From Monocercomonoides exilis (taxonomy: Eukaryota > Preaxostyla > Oxymonadida > Polymastigidae), in NCBI GenBank assembly GCA_001643675.2, contig LSRY02000076.1:72501-106655 (forward strand): a stretch of 34,155 nucleotides of DNA, read 5' to 3'. How positions within the stretch are numbered: the first letter of the stretch is position 1; every line of letters begins with the position of its first letter. The notes under the pieces were generated by a model. It saw only the letters and a list, made by a program, of their open reading frames with translations, ran no database searches and was not told the origin of the DNA. Shown in pieces: positions 21,219-31,232 of this stretch. A program made the translations under genes and the position numbers.

Positions 21219-24130
21219 AAATTCGAACTGGATTTGTGTGAATGAAGTTCAATTCAAACACAGAAAAAGTGTGAAACGATATTTACATTGAATAAATCAA
21301 CATCACATCGCAGATCAATGAAACGCAATTTCAGTTAGATCTTCGAGAGCGATATTTCACTCGTAATAACGCAATATATGGAAGAGATGAATGTGATTAT
21401 CATAAAAGATACAGATCTGATTGGATTTGTAACTATTCACCAGAGCGATACGATTATTGTGAGCAGCGTGAATGGATCAAACGAAAAACAGTGTGGAACC
21501 AACACACTTCCATGTTATTCGATTGAGCATGGACTAATGCATTTGACTTCAGAACTTATTAGTCAAATTCTTGTTGTGGAAGAGAGCGTAATTGGTGAAG
21601 AGATAAGTCTGAAGGAAATGAGTTTGAGCTCGAAGAGCAGAGATTTGTGTGAAGTTGAAGTGAAATCGAACATTGGAAAAACAAGAGAAGCATTGATGAC
21701 AACAACTGAACAGTGTCATTGGTGAGAGTGAATTTTGTGTTTGATTCGAATTTCATTTCTTTACATGAATCGCTGATCTCACCAGATGGAGGAATTCTTG
21801 AAATTGTGAATTGCTCATTTGGCTCAAAGCAACTGATGGAAGATGGAAATGAAGCTTTTGCAAATATTCCATTTCACATTATAAAAATGGAAAAAGGAGA
21901 ATTACAACTTATGGAATGCAAGATATCAAATATCATTTTTCATGAATCGTCATTGCATCTTTCATCTTCTCTTCCTTCAGTGATTTATTTGTTTGAGATA
22001 TTCAATTCAATAGTTTCTCATTCGGTTATTAAAATCATTGGATGTGGTCAATTAACAATTAAGAATTTTAACACAGAAAACATAACAGATGAAGGGAATG
22101 AAGAATCATTGATATCTTGCCTGTCTCCGAAAAAGACGATACAGTTGACAAATTGCACAATGAGTGGAGTTGGTTCAAAGATTACAAAAGGGAAATTGAT
22201 GAAATTGGAGAATTGTTTTCATGTGAAAATGGACAGTTGCATTTTTGATGGAAGCGTAAAGGAAAGAAATGAACAATATTTGAATGTGGAAGAAGAGATG
22301 TGCCAATGGTCTGGATCTGTTGTGGATGTTGTGAAGAGTTCTGTAATGATGAAAGTTTCAACATTATCAAATTCACCGGATGGTGGAATAACAATGAATG
22401 GAGGGGAGCTGGCTGTTAATGATGGAAGATTTGAAAACAATAGTCCATCAATTGAGGGATATTCATCACTGAGAAGAAACATCATTTGTTCTGATTCTGG
22501 AACATTGAATGTGATGAGTTTGAAAGGAGGAGATGGAGTGAAGGATAATTCGTCATTGTGGATGTTGAATGAAGGGTGCAGTTTTGAAGGGATTGTTTCA
22601 GAATGGGATTCATCATTCTTCATTCCTGTTCTGGAGAGTGTGGAAGCAAAAGAAGAGACAAACAGAATGAAGCTGACATTCAAAGGATTGCTTCTTATTC
22701 CATGCAATCTGTCATTCTCAGTTGTGAAGAGAAAGGGAGAAGAGAAAGAGATTGAAAAACATGATTTTGATTCAAATGGATTCTTGTCGGAAAGAGAAGT
22801 CGAAGGAAGCGTTGCAAAGGATCTCATCAGCAGTTGTGGAAATGAAATGGAGGTAAGCGTTTCTGTTTTGTTTGGGAATATTGAATTTCCTTCATCAACA
22901 CATTCATTCATTCTGAAGAATGCAAGTGAAACCGAACCAAAATGAGAGGAGAGAATTGTTGAAGGAGGAAAAGAAGGGAAATCTTATTGGTTGTTGATTG
23001 TGATTGTGCTTGTTGTAATTCTGCTGATTGTTTTTGTTGTGTCAATTGTTCTGGCTGTTCGATGGAGAAAAGCAAAGAAAGAGAACAAAGATCTGAGAGA
23101 GATTGTGAACGATAACATCAGAAAAGATCCGAAACTGATCGAGATGATGACGATGGAACCATCTCCAGAAGAGCAGTGGAGGAGAGCTGAGAGAGAGGCA
23201 GAGAAGAAGAAGGAAGAGAAGGCAAAGAAGAGAGTGTATGAGAAAAGCTTGGGACATTCGGAGTCATCGGAACATTTGTTGAGTGAGAGTGGATCGACTG
23301 AATACATCCTGGGCAGAGACTCAGACAAGATCCCAGAATGGGCATTGGAAAAGGTTGATGAGAAAGAGATCGAGGATGAAACGAGAAAACGAACACCATC
23401 ACCATCCATTTCATCCACAGATACTTCAGATACAGACACGACATTTGTTCGATCGGAAAGTCTGTGCCCAACCACCTCATCAATGTCGAATCTTGTGGAT
23501 GCGATGGCCTGTTCGTCTCCCCATGAGAAGCTGATTGTGGATCTGAGGGATTCACTGTTCATGATGTTACATGGGAGGAATGAGAAGAAGGAGATGGCGA
23601 TTGGGAGTTTGAAGGAGAGAGAAATAACAGCTGCTCAGATCCTGTTCTGGGTGGCGAATGGGGCACTCCATTCATATCATGAAATCGAAAATGGATTATC
23701 TTCTCTTGCCAATTTCAGCCCACACATCGTGCTGTTCTCAGAACACATGGTCATCTGCATCGTGATGTATTCGGACTTATTGTCAGATGATAGTTCAGAC
23801 TCATCATCCATCTCTTCATCGACTGTTGTGACATCTGCAAGTGATGATGATGATGAAAGTGACTCCCTTCCCTCATCTGCCTTTGAGGATGAGGGAATTC
23901 TCAAAAAAGAGTGTTTGAGGTGGAAGGCACCAGAACTGCTGAATGGGAAAAAGAAACATGCGACGAAGAAGACGGTGGTGTTTTCGATAGGGATGATGCT
24001 GTGGGAGTGCCTGACATTGGAGATCCCGTTTGGGGAGTTTGAAGTGAAAATTATGGCTGAAAGCATGATTGTGTGAGGAGAGAGTGTGGTGGTGAAGTTG
24101 AGAAAGATGTGGAAACTACACACCGAATGA
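21140..24130 (+). pseudogene. Beta-helix transmembrane protein with degenerate kinase-like end, broken (transposon cargo)
   Basis: One colinear plus-strand gene broken by stops and shifts. It begins inside the left inverted repeat, passes TGA at 21239 and 21272 and TAA at 21293, shifts frame near 21390 and again near 21715, then stays in one frame with TGA at 22943 and 24074. Order: beta-helix repeats; a Cys module (CGTNTLPCYSIEHGLMHL, about 21490); more Ser/Asn/Gly-rich beta-strand repeats; a membrane helix (about 22985-23060, LLIVIVLVVILLIVFVV); a basic and acidic cytoplasmic linker; and a kinase-like tail with RWKAPELL and FSIGMMLWECL, corresponding to the APE region and following helix of kinases. 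No HRD or DFG motif is seen, so it is a pseudokinase even before decay. Presumed ancestral role: a cell-surface protein. Cargo rather than part of transposition. Confidence 0.7.
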
Positions 24131-24134
24131 GGAA

Positions 24135-24760
24135 GTGAGTGACATGATGATGGATGTGAATCTGGTGTTATTCAAGAGCATTCAATCGGACACAATTCTT
24201 TTGATGATGATTCGCGATAATAGTTATCACAGAGACTTAAAGCGAGAATGCATTACTCGAGTATTTTCATATGCATCGAGTGCGGATGGAAAAATGGAGA
24301 GATGAAAAAGTTCTTTCCAAACAATTCTTTAGGAGAAAGACCTGAATGATAATGCGAAACAAAAGAAAATATGATTCTAATGTATATTTATATGTTTGGA
24401 AAAAATGAGAATGCAGTGATGAGTAAACAATTGAAACAAAACGAAACAGAAAACAAATTCAAACTTTTTAATAAATGAACGAAATTATCACACAGAATTA
24501 ACGCTTTGAAATTATGCATTCATTATTTTAATAAGGAAAAACAAAGCTGTGATTATATTTGTTTTTGATTATTTATTTGAGTTTTTTTTGTATATTGATT
24601 ATGAAAAAATTATGCAAATTATTCAAAAAAATATATGTTTTTTATGTCAAAAAGAAGTTAAAAATCAAATTCCAAATGTGTGTTTTTTTTTTTTAAATTT
24701 TCCATTATAAATATCAAAATTTTTAAAATTTTGATCATCTGCAGAACAATTATATCAAAT
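24135..24760. other. AT-rich spacer upstream of the transposase gene
   Basis: No coding sequence recognised beyond about 24300, where traces of the kinase-like gene fade. It must hold the transposase promoter; no motif can be named. Confidence 0.4.
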
Positions 24761-24762
24761 AC

Positions 24763-26355
24763 ATGAGTGAGAACGACTTATTGGAAAGAGAATTAACTTT
24801 CAACGAGTTTATAATTCAATCAAACAACAAAAATCATCTTGCAGTTGAATTGCTATCTAAATACGGATTGATAAAAAGAAATAGGAAATGTTGGAAATGC
24901 GACAGAACGATGGAGCTGAAACTGTACAAAAAAGAAATTGATTACTATGCATACAGATGTTCAAAATGTGGAAGAATTTACAGTTGGAGTTATGATTCGA
25001 TATTCATGGAATTTCGCTTATCACCTTTGAAAATTGCATCTCTATTATATCATTTTTGGTACAAGCATTCAATAAAGGAAGTTTCTTTCGAGCTGAATGT
25101 TACAAACAAAACTGTTGTGAAATTTAATGAAAAGATGAGAAGAATATGCTGCTTTTTTGAAACGAGCAAAATGGAAAAAGTCGGAGACAATCGCATAGTT
25201 GAAATAGATGAAACTTTGATTCACAAAAGAAAAAATGGAGTTGGGAGATGCAGAGAACAGCAATGGTTGTGGGGAGTCATTGAGAGAAAGGAAAAAGGAA
25301 AGCCTCAAAAACTAATTGTTGAATTTCTTCCTGATAGAAAAGCAGACACAATTTTATATTTCGTTAAAAAAAACATTGAAAGATCAGCAACGATCATGTC
25401 TGATAAATGGTCAGCTTACAATTGCATCAGTGAAAATGGTTTTACAATAGACAGCGTTAATCATACTCTTAATTTTGTTAAACCAGAAAATCCAAAGGTT
25501 TACACACAGACAATTGAAGGTATCTGGTCTCATTTGAAAAATCATATTCCAAAACGAGGGAGAACATATATGAAAACTAAGGAATATGTTTACGAGTTTC
25601 AATTTAGATATAATAATCGACTCACTCCAATCTCATTCATGAAAGAATTATCAAAAATTGACAAGAGAAGTTTGGATGTTTTTTTACGTGCCTACGACGA
25701 AAGTGCTTCAAATATGATAAGCGTTTTGAATAAAGAAAGAAAATTCAAATTATCATCTTACTATTTGAAAAAACAGGAAATGAAAAAAAGAAGAAACTAT
25801 GAAATGGCTGATGAAAGTGAGCTGGATGAAGTATTGAAAAAAAAAGATTATCAAAGAAATTGATTGAAACATATAAAACAGAGAATTTCAAAAGAAGAAA
25901 AAATTGAAGATGAAGAAGAGAAAGAAGAGAAAGAAGAGAAAGAAGAAAAAGAAGAGAAAGAAGAGAAAGAAGAGAAAGAAGAGAAAGAAGAGAAAGAAGA
26001 GAAAGAAGAGAAAGAAGAGAAAGAAGAGAAAGAAGAGAAAGAAGAGAAAGAAGAGAAAGAAGAGAAAGAAGAGAAAGAAGAAACTATCTCAGATTTAGAA
26101 ACAAAGACTGTAAGAAAAAAAAGAAATATTAGAAACAGATCAAAAAATGGTAGATTTGTGAAATTTATTGAGAATCAACAGATTGAAACTTTGATTCTTG
26201 AATCAAAAATGTTTTGTGAAAAAAAGGAAACAAAAATTGAGGAGATGGAGAAAAAAGAAAAAGAAAAGAAACATGAAATTGAAAATAAGCCAATACTCAG
26301 AAGCTTCATCAAATCAAAAGACATAGGAACGGAGCAATCTCCTATTAATTTGTAG
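24763..26355 (+). CDS. Merlin/ISXO2-like DDE transposase with acidic C-terminal tail (one in-frame TGA)
   Basis: ATG at 24763. A 366-codon core ends at TGA 25861-25863, and the same frame continues open for 163 codons to TAG 26353-26355. Near the N-terminus there is a zinc ribbon, Cys43-x2-Cys46 and Cys66-x2-Cys69 (CWKC, CSKC), then a helix-turn-helix-like stretch. The RNase H-like catalytic core follows: Asp149 in EIDET, Asp214 in MSDKW, Glu252 in TIEGIW, the spacing expected of ISXO2/IS1595 enzymes, which cut and paste DNA at the element ends. The tail has about 18 Glu-Glu-Lys units, then a basic and a charged segment. The TGA either truncates a formerly longer protein, or is read through, or the tail is a remnant. 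Confidence 0.85.
25912..26082 (+). repeat. 9-bp GAAGAGAAA minisatellite
   Basis: About 18 head-to-tail copies of GAAGAGAAA coding Glu-Glu-Lys in the transposase tail frame. Near-perfect copies suggest recent slippage. Confidence 0.9.
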
Positions 26356-26359
26356 ACAA

Positions 26360-26980
26360 ATTCATCACTACACTTTATTTCACATCACATTTTTATAATT
26401 TCGAAATAAACTTATTCAAGAAACAAATGATGATTCTTTTTTTGTTGCTTGCACTTTCAAGACATGAGAAAAGATTCTTAACTAATTGTTGGAATTGTAT
26501 TTATTGAACTGAAATTCATTCATTCTATTTGAATATCTATATTACAATAACGATCAGATTGAATACAATCACTCAACCACAATTTTCTCATTATCAAACA
26601 TAAAGAAAAGCTGTTATTACAGAAAAGAATTGGAGGATCAAATTCTTTCCAAAACAAACATTATCTTACTATTTACTGTTTTTTGTTTAACCTTATTATC
26701 ATCCTCCACAAACTTCACTCTTCCTTTTTCTTTTCCGATCCTTTTTGCCTGTATCCACATCACTCTCCAACTCCACACACTTCCTCAAACAACCCAGATA
26801 GATATTCCACAACTTCCATGCACTGTTCCTTTCACAAACACAACTCAAATCAGTTCTCCTTTAAACATTGTTCTTTGATATTCCTCTCCTGAAACTGTTT
26901 TAATTTCTCAAACTTCCACACACATACACATTCATTTTATTTTTTCATTCACAGATCAACATCATCCATTAGCACTTGCA
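26360..26980. other. Spacer after the transposase gene
   Basis: The first 250 bp are AT-rich. From about 26640 composition becomes C-rich on the plus strand, and the minus strand has codon-like fragments that may be the decayed 3' end of the gene at 26989-28170. No feature is secure. Confidence 0.35.
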
Positions 26981-26988
26981 CTTCTCAA

Positions 26989-28170
26989 CTAAGTTTTCTT
27001 TTCTCCACTCAGCTCAATCTCCATTACTCCCCCTTCTCTGTTCCTCTCACTTGTGATACCATCCGTCTCCAAGCTCTCCACAACCACACTCGAATGCACA
27101 GAAAATGGCACATTCTCAAACGATGCTCCACTGACAGAACAGTTCTGCACATTCAGCATCCACTTCAGCGTGCTCACAATCCTGTATCCAACAACCCCGC
27201 TCTCTCTCCACTCAAACCCCACATTCGACACATTCACCACCCAGCTTTCTGATCCCAGAACATGCTTTGCCCAGTTCCAAACACCTGTGGAAGACTTATC
27301 ACTATCATCCTCACACCCAGGCACTCACCACTCCACATCACAGCTTCACATCCATCGCTCTTCAGCTCCCATTCAACATGCATCTTCGCCTGCTTTGCTT
27401 CTTCTGCCTCAGGCCGACATATCATTGTTCCTCACCCAAACACAAAGCAGTCACTCACCACACATCTGTCGCTCACCACAACCTTCTGCTCTTCTTGCTC
27501 ACTCTCTTCCTTCAGATGCCCAATCCCACACCAAAGCGTGCCACATGCAATCTCCTCTTTCCCACACCCCAGAACATCCATCCCGCTCCCTTCCGACACA
27601 TGCACCTCATCTCCGCTGAACTTCACCAGAAACAGAAGCAAATCAACACTCTCCCTTGCAAATCTTCCATTGTCCCTCCCTCGCATATCCACTTTGCTCA
27701 TTCTTTCTTCATCCACAAGCTCTATCTCAAACCATTTCGGAAGGATTGTTTCCTTAAAATCCTCACACATCACATACACATCTTTCCCTTCACCTACACT
27801 GCTCCATTCGAACACACAACCTTTCACAGCAAAGCAATCTGCCTCGCTCTCCCCAACAACACTCATTAACATCTCTCCTCCTTTCTCTTCACTCCCCATT
27901 GCAGAGCATCCTTCAAATGTGCTGTTCTCAACAACAACCACCCCGCCTTCTGCAACCTCACACTTCAATGCCCCTCCATTCACATATTCACTTATACACA
28001 TTGAAAATATCGAATCGTTTCCCACTTTGCATCTATTCCCTCGCTTCTCATCAACAGCGCTCCAGAATTCCTTCTCTCATCTGTCAATCCTTCTCCAACT
28101 TATCTCTATCTTTGATCGTTTCTCTCCAACAATCACTCATTTCTTTTCCCTCAGAACCCCTCCTGCATAA
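26989..28170 (-). pseudogene. Broken beta-helix surface-protein gene, second type (transposon cargo)
   Basis: The minus-strand reading from about 28170 to 26989 is broken by stops and at least two shifts (near 27430 and 27310). The longest segment (28025-27432, about 197 codons) has Gly-rich beta-strand repeats (NGGALKCEVAEGGVVVVENS, then WSSVGEGKDVYVMCEDFKE) and a Cys module (CGKEEIACGTLWCGIGHL). That module matches CGTNTLPCYSIEHGLMHL of the cargo gene on the left side. The last segment continues with WVVNVSNVGFEW and similar repeats. Composition is richer in GC than in the left-hand gene, so it is a separate lineage of the family. No membrane or kinase-like end is recognisable. Confidence 0.65.
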
Positions 28171-28413
28171 AACATGATTACTCTCATAATTACACTATCC
28201 ATTTGTGTTTCTCTGCCTTTCACTCTCCTAACCCACGCATAAACTACCAAAGATCCACTTCCTTCCTCGCTTTCTTCTTTTTCAAATTTGGTATTTAACA
28301 AATTTTACTTCCCAAAAATTCAATTCTTTATTCTTTTTCTTCTCTGATTCACTATGTTGTTTCACAAAAAGAGTTTTCGTTGCGTTTGTATCTTCATATT
28401 TTCTTCCTTCGCA

Positions 28414-28983
28414 TTAATAACTTTTGAATATTTTTCCACAATGCTCCACTTCAAATCCACTTGATGAGATAAATATCACAATTGAGCAGTGTGGTACGAT
28501 GAATATGAATAAATCTTTGTTTGAATGAAAATCATCACTTCCAACAAACAGAGTTTTGTCATTTGTCATTGATGAATAATCAAACTTGAACGAAGTATTT
28601 GTCACAGAATAATTAAAATCCTTTCCCTTAATGAACACATTCTTTCCAATAGCTGCATTGTTGTTTGCAAACGAAACACCTTCCAAAAGAAATGGCTTCT
28701 CAATCAAACAATTTTGACAATCCAAATACAAGAATCCACCTTTTCCTTTGCCTGATGAAAGTGAACACGATGATACATTTGTTGATTTGATAACAAAATC
28801 TTCATTCCCTTTCAATATCACTTTTGCAACGCCTCCTTCATCGCTTCCAGTGTTCACAATATTAGAAAAGTTGTTGCTCTCATATAAATCAGAGAAAGCT
28901 ATCACCAATAGTAATTTGACAAATGCTGGCCCTATAAAACTGCCCCCTTGCAACATGTAACTTCCACCGGATGTTGTTCTCAA
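28414..28983 (-). pseudogene. Beta-helix surface-protein fragment, third piece (transposon cargo)
   Basis: An uninterrupted minus-strand frame of about 189 codons. It contains Gly/Ser/Asn-rich beta-strand repeats (FSNIVNTGSDEGGVAKVIL, then FANNNAAIGKNVFIKGKDF) and a final FKFDYSSM / GSDDFHSNKDLFIF module. It stops just after EVEHCGK, where the other family members enter their CG-x(n)-C module, so the gene is cut at that point. The module FANNNAAIGKNVFI parallels FNANTAKVGNDIFI in the neighbouring piece at 29061-29267. There is no signal peptide or membrane segment, so it is an internal fragment. Confidence 0.6.
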
Positions 28984-29060
28984 TGTATGTTGAATAATAT
29001 GCTTTGATATTTTAACATCAAATATGTATTAAATTAGATGAAAATGTTTATATGATGAAC

Positions 29061-29267
29061 TCAAGGAATTTTGACTCTGCACATGTTAATATTGCATGTG
29101 ATGTTGTAACATTCAATGAAAATATCGTTTCCCACTTTTGCTGTGTTTGCATTGAATTTCATCCCCACAAATGCGAAATCAAGAAACCCTCTTTCATTTG
29201 CTGCAAAACGCATTCCATCTTTCATATTTGTGCAGTAGTTGTTGCTTCTGTAAATATCTTCTTGCAT
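29061..29267 (-). pseudogene. Beta-helix fragment straddling the right inverted repeat
   Basis: The minus-strand reading (MKDGMRFAANERGFLDFAF, then MKFNANTAKVGNDIFIECY) begins in the inverted repeat and runs 127 bp past its inner edge. The left arm has the same reading with TGA codons in place of two Gly codons (21239 and 21272). It closes at a stop shortly after ITCNINM. Confidence 0.6.
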
Positions 29268-29943
29268 TTAACATTCAACATTGATTCAGTAAAAAAATAA
29301 ATAAAAAAATAATGAAAATCGTTAAAACATTCTTTAAATAAGTTAATTTATATGAAATTCACACTTTCATGGCATCAACAAAGCTTCTTTATTCATGATC
29401 ATCATTGCGTAATATTATCATCCTCAAACTGCACAAAAATTTTCATCTTAAAAATCATAAACAAAATTGATAAAGATTTGAATGATATATTGATAATTAT
29501 ACATCACACACATTAAAACTGTATTTATATATATGATTTGTTGTATGTTCGCAAACGAGGGTTCAATTCTTGATGAAAGAAAGAAAATTCTAATTTTTTG
29601 GACATTAAAAATATAATTGTGGGATTGATCAAAATATTTAAATTTTTTAATTAATTTTTTTAAATGTTTTATTTTTTGAAAAATCATAAATAAAATAAGA
29701 GTATATAATAATAAATGACCTCACAGCTGCTTATTATTTTAAAATTATCTTATTTTATCATTTTTATAAGAAAAATACCAGTGTTTATGGGTGATTTGTA
29801 AATATTGTTTTTTCTCAAGGATCAAAAAGAATTTCAAAATTCCAGTCCATACAAATGTTTTATAATTAAATATACTTTTTATTTATCACAATGTTTTAAA
29901 GAATATCCAAGGATTGGGAATGTGCTTTAAATACACCTATGCC
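29188..29943 (-). repeat. Right terminal inverted repeat (756 bp)
   Basis: Reverse complement of 20463-21218. The inner edge codes MKDGMRFAANERG on the minus strand; here CGT stands where the left copy has TGT, a C-to-T change in a CpG. Confidence 0.9.
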
Positions 29944-29951
29944 GTTGCAAC
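29944..29951. repeat. Right target-site duplication GTTGCAAC
   Basis: Perfect match to 20455-20462, immediately after the right end of the element and in frame with the second half of the Myb repeat. Confidence 0.9.
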
Positions 29952-30133
29952 TAATCACAAATGGATCTTCTTTCAAGGAAGCTAGTCAAGCACTTGAAGG
30001 GAGATCAGACAACTGCTGTAGAGATAGAATCAGAAACATTCTTAAAAAACAGAAAAATCCCAACAAAAAAAGGGCTCTCACAAAATATGAAAAATTCAAA
30101 GCTTCTCATAGTGAGTTCAAAGAATCAAATTAA
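29952..30133 (+). pseudogene. 3' part of the interrupted recombinase gene (rest of Myb repeat)
   Basis: Directly after the right target duplication the frame continues (ITNGSSFKEASQALEGRS, then CCRDRIRNILKK) and ends with a basic tail at TAA 30131-30133. This is the second half of a Myb repeat and matches the end of the repeat in the other recombinase, where ENRTAGDCYDRWRNIK occupies the same place. Taking out the element plus one 8-bp copy removes 9,489 bp, a multiple of three, and restores an 1,135-codon gene. Confidence 0.85.
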
Positions 30134-31232
30134 TTTGATTAATGTTCACTCTTGATATTTTTTATTTCATTCACTCATAAGCTGTTTTGGCTTTATCACC
30201 TTCTTACACATCGCAAGTTTTTGATGTGTAACATTACCTTTTTATTTGGTATTTTTATTGTCTTAAAGTTTTCATTGTTTTTCACATTCACAACGCATCT
30301 TATTTTGAGAGATATAAATGTTAATAATTAATATAAAGAATGTTGTATCATGTGTGTGTGTTATTTTCCTCAAATAAAATTTACATGTATGGGAAAAAAA
30401 TTTTTTTCAATGAAACCATAAACAGTTCATTTTCCAGTTTTCAGCATTTTGGGTCTAAAAAATTTCACTATATCTGCAGAAAGGCATAAAAACGAGTGGT
30501 TATTGAACAAGTGTGATTTCCATATATACACACTTGAATTATAACATACATGAAATTTGTGTAAAACAGTTTCGTATTCGTTGAGAATTTGAAAGATTAT
30601 CAATGATGAAAAAAAATGATTCCAATATGAAAATTTTTTTTATTTTATTGTCATTTAAAAACATTTATTAAAATTTTTTGAAACATGATTTCAACTTAAT
30701 AGAAGATAGACAATTGATATGTTTATTGTTTTTTAATTACAAGTTTGGATTCGGAGAATATGAAAATTCATATTTTAAGGGGGTCATCAATTACTGAATT
30801 TTGATGACAACAAATTTATAACTTTTATCAATATGATAAATCGTTTGAAAATAATTCATTTAACTTAAATATTTAATTGTTATTTGATAAATATATATAT
30901 TCATTTTGTGGAGCCCCAATCATAATTCAAAAAAAATTATGCAACATGTACAGTATGACTTTTTAACATATTCATGTTTGTTAATTATCAATTATTTATA
31001 AAAATGTTATACATTAATTTTTATCAAAAATTTCAAACAAAATTTTCTGATTTTTTTTGGAAAAATTGTGTGATCTCCCCTTAATATGCACCAAAAGCAA
31101 AGGAGATACGTTGAGCTATCTCCTTCCGCTTAGCATATTCCTCTTGATTTCTGGTATAAGACGGTGCTGGCAAGTGCGCACTGTGGTGGGTTTGTTTTAT
31201 TTTTCATTTTAATTCTATTTTAAACTGTTAAT
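30134..31232. other. AT-rich subtelomeric spacer
   Basis: The 3' flank of the recombinase gene and the last unique DNA before the telomere. It has no open frame worth calling. The final 170 bp (31065-31232) are less AT-rich and include a hairpin. Confidence 0.45.
31100..31125. other. Perfect hairpin close to the telomere
   Basis: AAGGAGATA (31100-31108) and TATCTCCTT (31117-31125) form a 9-bp stem with the 8-nt loop CGTTGAGC, about 107 bp before the first telomere repeat. Function unknown; it could be chance. Confidence 0.5.

Larger units (their letters stand above)
20463..29943 (+). mobile_element. Merlin-superfamily DNA transposon with host-gene cargo, 9,481 bp
   Basis: The ends are GGCATAGGTG at the left and CACCTATGCC at the right, within 756-bp inverted repeats. 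An 8-bp direct repeat, GTTGCAAC, flanks the element, matching the 8-9 bp duplications known for Merlin/IS1016-type elements. It encodes one ISXO2-like DDE transposase in the plus direction. On both sides of that gene lie broken copies of a beta-helix surface-protein family, in inward-facing orientation. Nearly identical repeats and an exact target duplication indicate a recent insertion. At 9.5 kb it is far longer than the transposase alone needs. Confidence 0.9.

Noticed and set aside
27053-28177. Long Ser/His/Pro-rich plus-strand frames opposite the beta-helix relic
   Set aside because: The minus strand carries the Gly-rich beta-helix repeats and the Cys module shared with the left arm. The plus frames are antisense shadows.
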